From Balamuthia mandrillaris (taxonomy: Eukaryota; Discosea; Longamoebia; Balamuthiidae), in NCBI GenBank assembly GCA_031835245.1, contig JAVKOQ010000045.1:196625-260624 (forward strand): 64,000 bases of DNA. Direction: 5' to 3'. Of this stretch, positions 14,436-25,535 are shown one piece after another. Below the pieces are notes generated by a model, which was not told the DNA's origin, ran no database searches, and worked only from the letters and a program-made list of their open reading frames with translations. Both the position numbers and the translations under genes were made by a program. Position 1 is the stretch's first letter. Each line of letters opens with the position of its first letter.

Positions 14436-14825
14436 TCAGCTCTCCTTCCCTGGAGGCAGGTTCTCCTTGTAGTAGTCAAGGCCGAAGCAGCCCCGAATGC
14501 AGTCGGCCCAGCTGCCGCATAGCCAGTAGCAAGGGCAACAAAAAACGCAGCAGTAGCAGCTGAGCTCGTCGTTGCAGCGGCCGCCGCAACAGAAGCAATG
14601 GAAGCCCTCTCCCTCGTTTCCGCCGATGTAGACGTTGCAGGTGAGCGTCCACACGAGGCACTGCGCGCAACCGCCTTGACAAGGACCTCCGGTGGGGTTC
14701 ACCCCATCCTCTCTGCTCATCGTCTCTCCCGCTTTCCTTTGGTCTCCCTCCATCTCCGTCGTTGTGTTTCTCTTTTCTTCTTTTGATTGCCGGGGGTATA
14801 CTCTTGTCGACAGTAATGCCACCAT
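14436..14825 (-). CDS. Small cysteine-rich protein
   Basis: One exon, 129 aa from the ATG at 14825, or 104 aa from the ATG at 14750. The C-terminal 80 residues hold about 20 Cys in pairs and triplets (CQGGCAQC, CFCCGGRC, CYCCVFCCPCYWLC), with Trp and Tyr between. This could be a metal-binding or membrane-associated PLAC8-like domain, but no family signature is clear. It lies just upstream of, and in the same direction as, the aminotransferase, with 100 bp between them. Cys density argues that it is a real protein rather than chance. Confidence 0.55.
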   Translation of the reverse strand: MVALLSTRVYPRQSKEEKRNTTTEMEGDQRKAGETMSREDGVNPTGGPCQGGCAQCLVWTLTCNVYIGGNEGEGFHCFCCGGRCNDELSCYCCVFCCPCYWLCGSWADCIRGCFGLDYYKENLPPGKES

Positions 14826-15136
14826 GCGCTGCACTCCTGTTGTCCCTTCAGCGTTTGCATTTTGTGCTCACAAAAAAAATTGTTTTCAGTCCCTCATCAC
14901 CATGCTTCTCGTGCTGGGGATGAATGAGCCCCAAGGATGTAAAGCAAATGGAAAGGTCCTCGTTTTTTGTTTTGTTATATGTTTTTGTTTTGAACAGGCG
15001 CATGGAAGTTGTTTGCGCCTCTATGTGCACCGCAACCTACGCGCATTCCCTACAAGTGGACACATCTGGATGCTCCGGATCGGTTTTAAAAAACAAAAAA
15101 AGAAAAAGTATAATAATTATTAACTTGTTATTAATA

Positions 15137-16265
15137 ATGCAAGAAACAAAAGGTTACGAGACTGCTATACGCACCATGAGCTCGGAGAAGGCGGAGCAAG
15201 AACACCTCTCCTCATCCTCTTCTTCTGTAGAAAATGAATCGCTCCCTTCCTCTTCCAACAGCAACACGAGCAATCCAGATAAGAAGAACAACAACAAGAA
15301 AAAGACCTCCTCCTCCTCAAGAACAGATTCCGTTCAACGAAGACGAAAGCTGAGCCGGCCCTGGACTTTCTCTCTCCCTCTCAACACCAGTCGCGACAAA
15401 ATCTCTTCTGCGGCGGCCTCAGCTGAGCCTCCAACTCCTTCTTCTTCCTCTTCTTCTCTTTCTTCCATTCCTCCTCTTTCTTTCTCTTCTTTCTCTTTCA
15501 ATGGCGAAGAGGAGAACATGCAACGCCTGTTAGAAGAGAGCAAGCGGCTGCGAGAGCACGTGGCTTGTTGGCACGAAGCATCGCAGCGTTACGCCGTGGC
15601 GGGACGTCAGTTGAACGACCACGCCAGAGGATTGCTCTCTGCCATGGGCGCTTACGTTTGTCAGCACGAATCGATCGACTCTGCCTCTTCCATACGGCCT
15701 TCTTCCAGTGCTTCTTCTTGCTCTTCTTCTTCTTCTTCTTCTTCTTCTTCTTCTTCTTCTTCTTCTTCTTCTTCTGCTTCCACTGCCGATACTGCTGCAA
15801 AAGTTGACGACGAAGAATGTGAACAAGAAGAGAAGAAGGGAGAAAGCGAGAACGAGCAGAAAGGAAAAGAGAAGGAGGAAGACGCCGAAACCGATAATAA
15901 AACAGAAAATGGGATAGCGGAGAAGAGAGAGGGAGAAGCGATGAAAACGGTGCAAGAAGAGAAAGGAGAAAAAATAAGCGAAGAGGAGGAGAGCGAAGAG
16001 GAGAAGCAATGGGACGCGCTCGATTCGACGGAGCGACTCACCATGACGCTAGTAAAGGCATTAACCAAAGTAGAGAGCATGAAAAACGCTTTAGTACGTC
16101 GTCTTTCTTTGCTTCGTCGTGTTCTTCTGCTTCTTTTATCATTTGTTAAAGAAACTTTCTTTAACCAATACTATAAAAAAGCACAAACAAATGGAAGTAC
16201 TGTTAACGTTACCACTGTCGCATTATCTTGGCGTTGATATTCAAGGCGTGCTTGTATGTTCTCTC

Positions 16266-16296
<31 letters not shown>

Positions 16297-16375
16297 TTTC
16301 TTCAACGGTTTCACCTGACATATGAAATTGTTAACAGAACATGGAGAAGGAATGGAGGTACATTCTCCCTCTCTG

Positions 16376-16419
<44 letters not shown>

Positions 16420-17850
16420 GAAAACCTAACACTCAAAAAACACAACAGAGAACGAAAACAAAAGTTAACTCGGTTGCAAACCAAGCTCAACCAAAAAATG
16501 AAGGCAGACAGTCAATCCTACAAAACCAAACAACTGGAAACAAAACTCCAAGAGGCGGTTACCGACTTTGAGGTAACGCTACCATTCCTTTTCTTTCTTA
16601 TCGTTTCCTTCTTTCCTCTAACCACGATGCTGTTATTGCAGTTGTTGGATATGGCGTTTCGTCTTCGGTTAAGAGAGATTCATAAAGAGAAATACTTTAA
16701 CTTGAATCGATGGCTGCTCGCTTGGAGCTTTGTCAATCTTAGGTTTTATTTGTTTAATGTATCTTCTCTTCGTTTTCTTCTCTTACCTTTATTTTCTAAA
16801 AAAACAGTTTCTTTAGGCAAGGGTACCATTACCTTGGAGGTCTTGAGCCACTCATGCGACAACACACTCTTCAAATGAATATTGTACGTTGCTGCTTCTT
16901 CCAGTTGTTGCTTTTATTGTTTAGATACATTCTTCTAAACTATTTTCTTGGTCAGACATCAAAAGAGGAAGCGAACAAAGAAACCCAGTACCAACAGGAA
17001 CAACTTGGTCAAGAACGTCTAAAATCGGTAACCTTTCTTCTCTCTTCAGATTATGCTTCCTTCGTCCTTCTCACTTATGAACATAATACAGAAACGTGGA
17101 AGAGAGAAATATGAAACTGTAACAGAGAGAGAAGGCTTTCTTCTCTATCGCAACAAGCCTACATGGTTCGTGGTGAGAGGTGGCTCCATGGGTTACTACA
17201 AAAGCTGGAAGGCTGTCGAAGACCACAAGATAAAAGGGGGACCATTCGCGCTGGCCTTTTGCACCGTTCGACCGAGCGAAGACAGCGAAGACCTCAAAAA
17301 GCGTCTCATCTTTCACGTCTACACCCCACAAACTACCCTCACCTTACAAGCGATGAACAGCACTGAGTATGAAGAATGGATGACCGTATTGGAGAATGCT
17401 ATAGCGGAGGCTGTTCGAGAGAACAACAACAACAACGCGAATAATAATTACTACAGCAACACTATAACTGCAACGTTACCCAAGATTCCTCCTTCAGTTC
17501 TTCCTTCGCCAAGGACCGTCACGACCGCGCGGTCCTACCCTCATTATACGGTGACGACGGTTACATCTCCGACGGCAACAATCGGTTCGACTTCAGGTTC
17601 TACCGTGACATTCTCGACGACTTTGGGAGAAGGAAGGGGTGGAAAGAAGATTCCGGTATCAAAGTTTGAGGAAGGAAGCAAGTGCGTTAGAGGAAGAGCG
17701 CTTTTGCAGCAGCTTTATGCGGCCAATAAACGGAATAAGACGTGTGCCGATTGCGAGGATAAGGACCCTACTTGGTGTTGCTACAATCTCGGAAGTCTTA
17801 TTTGCAGTCAGGTTAGTACTCCCTTCGTTTTTCTATTTTGTTTTTGTGGT

Positions 17851-17891
<41 letters not shown>

Positions 17892-18208
17892 TAACCATCG
17901 ATTGTTGCTTCGTGTTGTTCTTAACAGTGTGCTGCTGTGCATCGATCGCTTGGTTCCAATCTGAGCAAAGTGCAATCGTTGGAGGTGGATTGGTGGGAAC
18001 CTCATCTCGTCAAGGTATTAACAACAAAACAAAAACATGTCTTTGTTCTTGTGGTATATAGTCTGTGAACTGACAAACCCTTTTTTTTAATGAAAAGATG
18101 GTGGAAATGTTAGGTAATGAGAAGATAAACAAGGTCTATGAATTCAAGATCTACGAACAAGAGAATCCGCTTAGAGCGCATCCTTCCTCCTCCTTGTGAG
18201 TTTTCTCT

Positions 18209-18251
<43 letters not shown>

Positions 18252-19173
18252 TCTCCTCTCATTACCACGTTGTTCTTATATGTTTTTATTTTGTTTGCAG
18301 TGATGAGAAAGAGGCGTGGATTCAAGCCAAGTATGTCGAGCGCAGGTTCATCAAAGATACCAACGTTTATCCCTCCGAGGTACCTCTTCTTTTCTGTTCA
18401 GCTTCATTCTCCCTCTCTTTTTTAAACTCACGTATTGGGGGTTTTGGTGTTCCGCTCATTTAAAGCAACTGTTTCGCACTGTAGAAGAGGTGGTGGGTGA
18501 GCAACGTACTGTGGAATCTGCTCTTTACAAGGCGCTTCGGCTGAAGGCTTGTGGGGCAGACATCGACTGGAAGCGCAAATACAGCGGCGTTACGTCCCTC
18601 GCCAAAGCTGTCGAAAGCCAATCCCTCTGCCTTGTTGACTTTTTGCTCCTCAACGATGCCAACCCCAACACCTTGGACATCGTTGGACGTTCGCCTCTGG
18701 TAAAACTTCTCTTTCACTTTTCTCTTTCCACATCCTGGTATTTGTTTGACTCTTCGACCCTCCCACAGTTCAAATGCGTGGAGATCCATTGGACCGAAGG
18801 AGCAAAGCTGTTGCTAGAAAGAGGAGCACTCATGCGAGCACTCCAACAAGACGAAGACCAGCAACAACAAAAAGGAGGAGGAGCAGCCCCAAAGTGCGAG
18901 CTAAGCCTCTCCAGAGAAAAAGGTTTCATGGACGTGATCTTCTTGTTGGAACAACATCTCGAACGTCGAACGAACGGTGACAGCGGGTCGACCATCACCT
19001 CCGCAACATCTTCTCCGGTCATCCCCCGGCAAAAGGGTCAAAACGAAGAAACATCCTTTGAAGGAGAAGAGGAAGAAGAAGAGGAGGAAAGCAGCAGTAG
19101 CAGTTGTAGTAGTAGCAGCAATAGCAGCAGCAACAGTGTTAAAACGAAAGCAACGAAAGATAAAAATGTTTGA
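15137..19173 (+). CDS. BAR-PH-ArfGAP-ankyrin protein (ACAP type)
   Basis: Thirteen exons: 15137-16093, 16182-16253, 16338-16357, 16449-16572, 16642-16742, 16808-16883, 16956-17027, 17092-17811, 17928-18014, 18098-18195, 18301-18379, 18466-18699, 18769-19173; 1014 aa. A Ser-rich N-terminus precedes a BAR-like coiled-coil region interrupted by a Ser and then acidic insert (about residues 190-300). Late BAR motifs include FRQGYHYLGGLEPLM. The PH domain runs about 485-585 (EGFLLYRNKPTWFVVRGG, ending in EYEEWMTVLENAI). The ArfGAP zinc finger is exact C-X2-C-X16-C-X2-C (CADC to CSQC) with the Arg finger in VHRSLG. Degenerate ankyrin repeats follow. It should stimulate GTP hydrolysis on Arf proteins at curved endosomal membranes. 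Exon 3 is only 20 nt. Confidence 0.9.
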
Positions 19174-19229
19174 AAAAAGAGAGAAGCAACTTGAGCTTTG
19201 TTTTTCTGGTTCTGTTTTTTCTTTGTTGA

Positions 19230-20324
19230 TCAGTTGACTGTCTCGATGATGTTCTTGCTTCGCTCTTTCTTTCGAGGGATGGAGTCGGGCTTGCTGTGAG
19301 CACGTCGGTTGGTCTCTTTGCGCTCTTGTGCTGTCTTCATAGTCACTTTCAGCTTTTGGGCCAAGTGAATTGACTTTGGAACGTGTCGATGTCTGTTGTA
19401 TTCATTCATCAGTAAATACATCCATTTCACCGATAGAAGAGAGAGAGAGAGAGAGAGAGAGAGATACCTTTCAATGCGTTTCACTTCAGGAAGGTTTCTG
19501 TAACGCTGCTTAAGTTTTTCGTTGTACTCGAGCTTTTGTTTCTCTCGTGGATTCAACTGGGTTTTTTTTATTAAAACAACAAATGTTAGAACAACATTAA
19601 GCGAGGGAGGGAGAGAGAAGATAACGAACAATCTTGACAGGAGCTGAGGCTTGAGCCTTCCAAAGCCGAATGTTGGTATCATCAGAACCAGTTAAAACAT
19701 ATCTTGAATCAGAAGTAAACTTGATGCAAAATATGCTGTGGAGAGAAATAAGTCGTTTGAACGCAATTTTGAAAATAGGGAAAAGAAACCAAAAAAGAAA
19801 TGAAAGAAATACCGTTGCATGCGTTTTGTGTGATAGACTTCTCTGCTGCGACCACCTTCGACTGGAAAGATTCGCAGAGTGCGATCATAGGAACCAGTAG
19901 CAAACTCTTGCCCGGTTGGGGAATAGTCTATGTCCAGACTTCAAGACAGCATTAAAAAAACAATATTCATAATGGAGAGAGAGAGAACGAGAACGAGAAC
20001 GAGAACGAGAACGAGAACGAGAACGAGAACGAGAACGAGAACGAGAACGAGAACGAGAACGTACACAGCAGAAACGTGGTCTTTGTGAACATTTTGAGCA
20101 ATATCTAGTCTGCGCATGTCAAAGGTATAACAGTTGTGGTCTTCATTTGCCTGTTACAACAATAAACAACATATTAATTGACACGAAGCGCATAAGCTCA
20201 TTAATAAAAGTACCAGGGTAAAGTTAAATGCTTCCATTGGGTTCCATGCTATCGCGTTCGTTTTCATCTATTTTTTTAAAAAAAAGTCAGTCCATCATCC
20301 AGCTTGTGCTTTGAGAAAGAATAT

Positions 20325-20383
<59 letters not shown>

Positions 20384-21522
20384 ACAAACCGCGAGAATCA
20401 TTTTTTTGACGGGAGTGTTGCCACGTGTGTCGTATAGAACAACATTACGATCGGTGGCGCTGCTTGCCAATACGTGTGTCTCGATCGGATTATACTTAAC
20501 TGTTAGAATGGAGTCACAACCCCATGAATACGTTTGTATTGGCTCTGACCTTTGTGTTTGTTTATTTGTGTTGGCGTCAAATGTAATGAAGAAAAGAAAG
20601 AAACAAACAAACCTAGTGACATCCCAGACATCGACTTCAGTACCAGAGGTCACAAAGTTACTGGAACGAAGACGGTAGTCCAAACCGCTGAATGCATTCT
20701 TTCCAAGAAATGTGTTTATAGGCTGTTGACAGTGGTTATTAGAAAAGAAGAAAAGGCAAAAGGAGAAGAGGAAAGCAGAAGAAGAGCCAAACCGAAATGT
20801 CAGCCGTGTCCCGCTCTTCCATTTCGAGAGACCATTGCTTCACAGTCTGGTCATCTCCGCAAGAAAGAAACGTGTTGCCGTCCGAGGCAACCACCAAACC
20901 TCTCACGAAGCCCGCATGTGCTGGGATCGTCGCCAGCGCTTGTCTAGGCATGAGGAAGAAACAAACGAGAAAAATGGAGAAAGACCGAGAGAACAGAGAG
21001 AAGGAGAGAACAAGAGTAGAGAGGAAACGTGAGAAGAAAGGAACAAAGAGAGAAGAGGAAGAGAGAAGAGAGAAGAGAGAACGAGAGAACGAGAGAACGA
21101 GAGAACGAGAGAACGAGAGAACGAGAGAACGAGAGAACGAGAGAAGAGAAACAAACTTGGTGGAAAGGTTCCAGACTTTGACCTCTCCATCACAGCTGCC
21201 GGAGAGAAAGGTGGAGAGGCGAGAGGGGTGCTTGGCCATGCAGAACACTCCGTCCGTGTGGCCGCTGAGGGCGGCGAGGAAGGGCTTGGCGTATATCTTG
21301 TCGACTTTAGTGGCGTTGAGGGCGCGCGTGTACTCCCTAGCCTTCTCAAAGGGGTGGATGGAGGGGTCCACGTTGCGGTGCACCCTCCGGAGGTCCACTT
21401 TGCGCTCCCGCGTGAACTCCTCCACATTCCTGGAGATCACGTTCACCTTCTGCTCCGGACCCCACAGAGAAAATTAGAACCATTTTTTTTGTGCTGTTGA
21501 CAGAATAAAAAGGGCGGAGGAA

Positions 21523-21557
<35 letters not shown>

Positions 21558-21580
21558 GAGAAGAAGGAAAAACAAACCAT
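19230..21580 (-). CDS. DCAF13: SOF1/DCAF13 WD40 protein, rRNA processing
   Basis: Eleven exons: 21580-21578, 21449-21157, 20943-20793, 20722-20613, 20549-20390, 20267-20214, 20150-20065, 19938-19813, 19735-19630, 19556-19468, 19392-19230; 446 aa, matching the family length. In this model the first coding exon is only the ATG. It starts MKVNVISRNVEEF, then DLRRVHRNVDPSIHPFEKAR. A seven-blade WD40 propeller follows (GHTDGVFCMAKHP, GEVKVWNL, NEDHNCYTFDMR, IDYSPTGQEF). The SOF1 C-terminal domain is clear (REKQKLEYNEKLKQRYR, RIERHRHVPKSIH). SOF1 is part of the U3 snoRNP small-subunit processome, and human DCAF13 also serves as a CUL4 adaptor. It diverges from the ubiquitin E2 gene. Confidence 0.95.
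19985..20062 (-). repeat. Intronic hexanucleotide array (GTTCTC on gene sense strand)
   Basis: About 13 tandem copies within intron 7 of the SOF1 gene, directly at the 5' splice side. Confidence 0.95.
21077..21142 (-). repeat. Intronic octanucleotide array (GTTCTCTC on gene sense strand)
   Basis: About eight copies of an 8-bp unit within intron 2 of the SOF1 gene. Confidence 0.9.
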
Positions 21581-21846
21581 CTTTCCGTTTCTTTCTTGTT
21601 TTATTTTTATTTTCGAATTTTTTTCCGACTTTCTTTCTTGCAAATATTTGTCGAAATGTCGACGATAAACAGTCCCATTATCGGAACAATCGGCGAAAAA
21701 TCGATAAAAATATATTGATGGATTTCTTCGCGGAAGGTACGAGGGTCCGTTGTCCAAGAATTATGAAAAGACTTTTTTTTTGCCACACGGCAGAACTGAG
21801 CAACTGTTTTTTTGGAACAAACACACACACACACAACGACGCACAA

Positions 21847-22527
21847 ATGGCAGGCGCTTCGGCAAAGAGGTTGGCAAAGGAGCTGAAGGAGATGGAGAAG
21901 AACCCCCTTCCTTGGGCAAAGGCTGAGCCCACAGGAGACAGTTTGTACAAATGGAAAGCCATCATCACCGGCCCTGTACGTTCTATTCCTTTTTTCTTTT
22001 TTTTTCAAGTTTAGCTCTAAAGACCCTCACCGAAAAAAAAAGTAGCGAAAATCCTTGCTTGCGCTCTTTTCTCACCCTACTTTTTTCCCCCGTTTTGTAG
22101 GAGAACACTCCTTATGATAAGGGAAGCTTCCAATTGGAACTGGAGATGCCCCCCGAGTACCCTTTCAAGGCCCCCAAAGTGAAGTTCCTCACCAAAATCT
22201 ATCACCCCAACGTCAAAAGTGATGGTCAGCTCTGTTCCGAAGTGCTCAACCAGGGCTGGAGTCCTCAGCTTAAGATCCCTGAAGGTAGAACCATCACGCA
22301 CTGTTTTTTTTTCTCCTTCCATCCGAGGCTTTTGATTATTCTTGTAGGGTCTTCAACAACTCACCATTGCATTTTTTTTCCCTCTAGTGTTGCTCACCAT
22401 CCGCCAAGTGTTGGTGGAGCCCAATCCCGACAATCCTCTCGAGCCCGAAATCGCCAACCAGTACAAGGAGAACCGCACTCAGTTCAACAAGACTGCCAAA
22501 GAGTGGACGAAAAAGTATGCCAAGTAA
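21847..22527 (+). CDS. Ubiquitin-conjugating enzyme E2
   Basis: Three exons: 21847-21975, 22101-22284, 22388-22527; 150 aa, a class I E2 (UBC fold only). Motifs are [19 protein letters not shown], the YHPN oxyanion-hole Asn, the active-site Cys in [16 protein letters not shown], and the C-terminal helix [19 protein letters not shown]. The N-terminal helix [15 protein letters not shown] would contact E1 and E3. Within the family it is closest to the UBC4/5 and UBE2L3 types; the SEVL after the active Cys differs from the common DIL. It ends 190 bp before the end of the convergent Drosha-type gene. Confidence 0.93.
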
Positions 22528-22716
22528 TCGCCACTGGGAGGAAGATTTGAAGAGATTAAAGAGGCGCGGGTGGTACAACCGTTGGAGGAAGTAAGCCTTT
22601 TTTTTGCCTCCTCTTCTGCTTTTGTATCCCCTCTTTTGTTTTTTTCTCTTTACATGTAAAGACGTACAATTACTATCATTTCTCCTTCTTTTCTGTACAC
22701 ACGCCCTTTCGTTCGT

Positions 22717-23011
22717 TCACACTTCTTCTCCGAAAACGACTTTGAGGGCATTCTCTGCTGCCACTATAGTGTATAACATCCCATCACGGAAGAAACAAGT
22801 TAAAAGAGAGCACAAGAAGAAGAAGAAGATCAAGAACAAACGAGCTAATGAGTGACCTTGTTCAGCGCTTTGCCGGGAGTAACTGGTGCCTTCCGCCAAG
22901 AAGCGATCCAACAAATAAACACCTACCGTAAAAACGCGCATGTGTGGTGGTCCGCTCTCCGATATTATCCTACGACATTGTTGTGAGAAGAAGTTTGGTT
23001 GAAATGAAGAA

Positions 23012-23060
<49 letters not shown>

Positions 23061-24337
23061 CAGAGAGAGAGAGACAGAGAGACAGAGACAGAGAGAGAGA
23101 GAGCAGAGAGAGAAGGAAGAGAGCAGAAACCGATAGGAAGGGCCTTTGCTGCGGTTGCGTGTCTTGGCAAGGATTTTATGTTGGAGACAGGTCTTGGCAT
23201 CTCGCCATTCCCTGTCGGTGATAGCTTGCATGGCCCTCGGGAATATGCACACCTCCGCGAATGTCTCCACGCAACCCATCCCTTTGTCTAACAGCAATGC
23301 TCCCACAAACGCTAAAAAGTTGTTGTTTGTTTGTTAAAGAATGAAAGATAAAAAGAGAGCAAAAATAAAAAAAACCTTCAAAACAATCGGCAAGCATGTT
23401 GGTATTGGCACGAGGAAGAAAGGTTTGGGCAGGAAAGAAGCGAAGGTAGTTGGCAAAGCCAAGCGACTCGGCAATGCCTGATAGAGCGCTGTTGCTCACC
23501 AACATACTTCGCAGTAACTCCAGGTAGAGAAGATACCACTTAATGTTAGGAAAAAGAGAAGCACGAAAGAGTGGGTAAACGTACAGTAAGTTCTCCTTCT
23601 TGAAGAAAAGGGAAAGTAAAATAGAGATGACGACTGGTAACGAACTGAAGGATGGCGTCTCCCAAGAACTCCAACCGCTGATTGTTGCCAATCCCTAAAA
23701 TGTCCATTCCGTTGGAAAAAGAGGGATGGGTGAAGGCGCGCACGAGTAGCCTAATGTGACGGAAGACGATGCCTAAAGATTGCTCCAACTCAGTGAAGCG
23801 TTTGATGATAGGAGAGCGTAAGATCTCTTCGCGGTCGGTGGGAAAGGGGGTTTGTAGAGGGTGGCGAGGACAACGCAACCATAGCTGTCGAAACTTTTTC
23901 TCCTCTGGGTCGTTGCCAGGAAAGAGCTGTTCAGCAAAAAGTCTGCAACAAGTGTCTAATCCTTGATCCACATATACTGCTCCTGTTACAGTTATTGTTT
24001 TTGAATTAGGGAAAAAAAAAAAAAAAGACAACGAGAAGAGAATCAGAAGAGAGGAAGGGAGAATATGGAGAACAAGCGAAAGAACAAGAGATTACCAAGT
24101 AAAGACTCGAAACAATCCGCAATCATGTAACGGCGTACCAAGCCTTCTTGAAGGAGGTCTTCGCTGTAGCCGTAGAGAATGTAGCTATCAAGATTAAGAT
24201 TGCTAGCAATATGGGCTAAAAACTTATTGTTCACCATGCTCGAACGCATTATTGTAAGATCTCCTTCTTTATGCTCCGGAAGCTATCATAATGAACACAG
24301 AAAGTCAATTTGTGATTGGAGAAACCACAAAGAACGA

Positions 24338-24372
<35 letters not shown>

Positions 24373-25175
24373 ACCTGACAAAATAAGCTAAAGCTACAAA
24401 TAAATTCCAGGATGGCATCGCCCAAGAATTCCAATCGCTGGTTGTGTATGATGCCGACAGGCATGAATGGACCAACATTTTTCTTCTGTTCCGTCCCATC
24501 CAGAATTGCATTCTCCAGCGTTTTCGCCATATGAAATGTGCTATTATGTCGTCCTGTGATATCATTATCAGTACTTTGGCACATGTGTGGCACAAGGCAA
24601 GAAACGAGAAACCAGGAAAAAAATAAGAGAAGAGAAGAATAAAAAGCAAGATAAGAACCTTTGTAGGTTCTTCCGCTTTTGCAAGTTGCAGAGTAGGAAG
24701 GCCCCGACGGCCGATAGATATGGTAGAGTCTATGTGGCACTTTACCGCAACTTGAACAAATGCGATAGTAGATGTGTTCCAGTGCTGCAGCATACAGTGC
24801 AAAAACTTCAAGATAAGAAACATGAGTGAACACCTATTTTGAGTGGAATGTTATTTGTAAAAGCTCGAGAAAAAGAAAGGAGAAGAAAAAGTCATTAGAA
24901 GGAGAATGGCACCTGTTCAAGTAATTGCTTGTTGCGAAAGGTTATATTGATGCTTTTCTCGAAGCGAGACAACGTTGCAAATAGACGAGTATGATGGATA
25001 ACAGCAGGCATCAACGCTCCTGCTTTGCAAATGTCCACCTTTAGCGGTGATACAGTGCAGAGTTCGGGTACTAAGTACATCGCGTTGGAGCGATCTTTCC
25101 GAAACACTTCCAATACGCTCTCTAAGAGGAAAAATTTAGCTACGTTCTAAAAACAATAAGCGAATAATCGAGGGG

Positions 25176-25227
<52 letters not shown>

Positions 25228-25498
25228 CTGGAGGCATAGGGGAAAGGGCGCCTGGCCCAGGGAGAAGCCCATGCGTTGAGGTCAGGAGGAGAGCGGACGA
25301 AGTGACGGTAGTTAACTTCGTTATTGTTGCTGCCACTGCCCGTTCCATAACTGGAGGTAGTAACTCTTTTACGCAATGGGCATGGCGCTGTGTTGTAAAT
25401 CATGCCAGTTTCAGTTGTTTGCAACTTGATATTATGTTCTCGTTCGAAGTAGTCGTAGAAGTTTGATTGCTGCAATAAATGAATTATTTATTGTTAGA

Positions 25499-25535
<37 letters not shown>

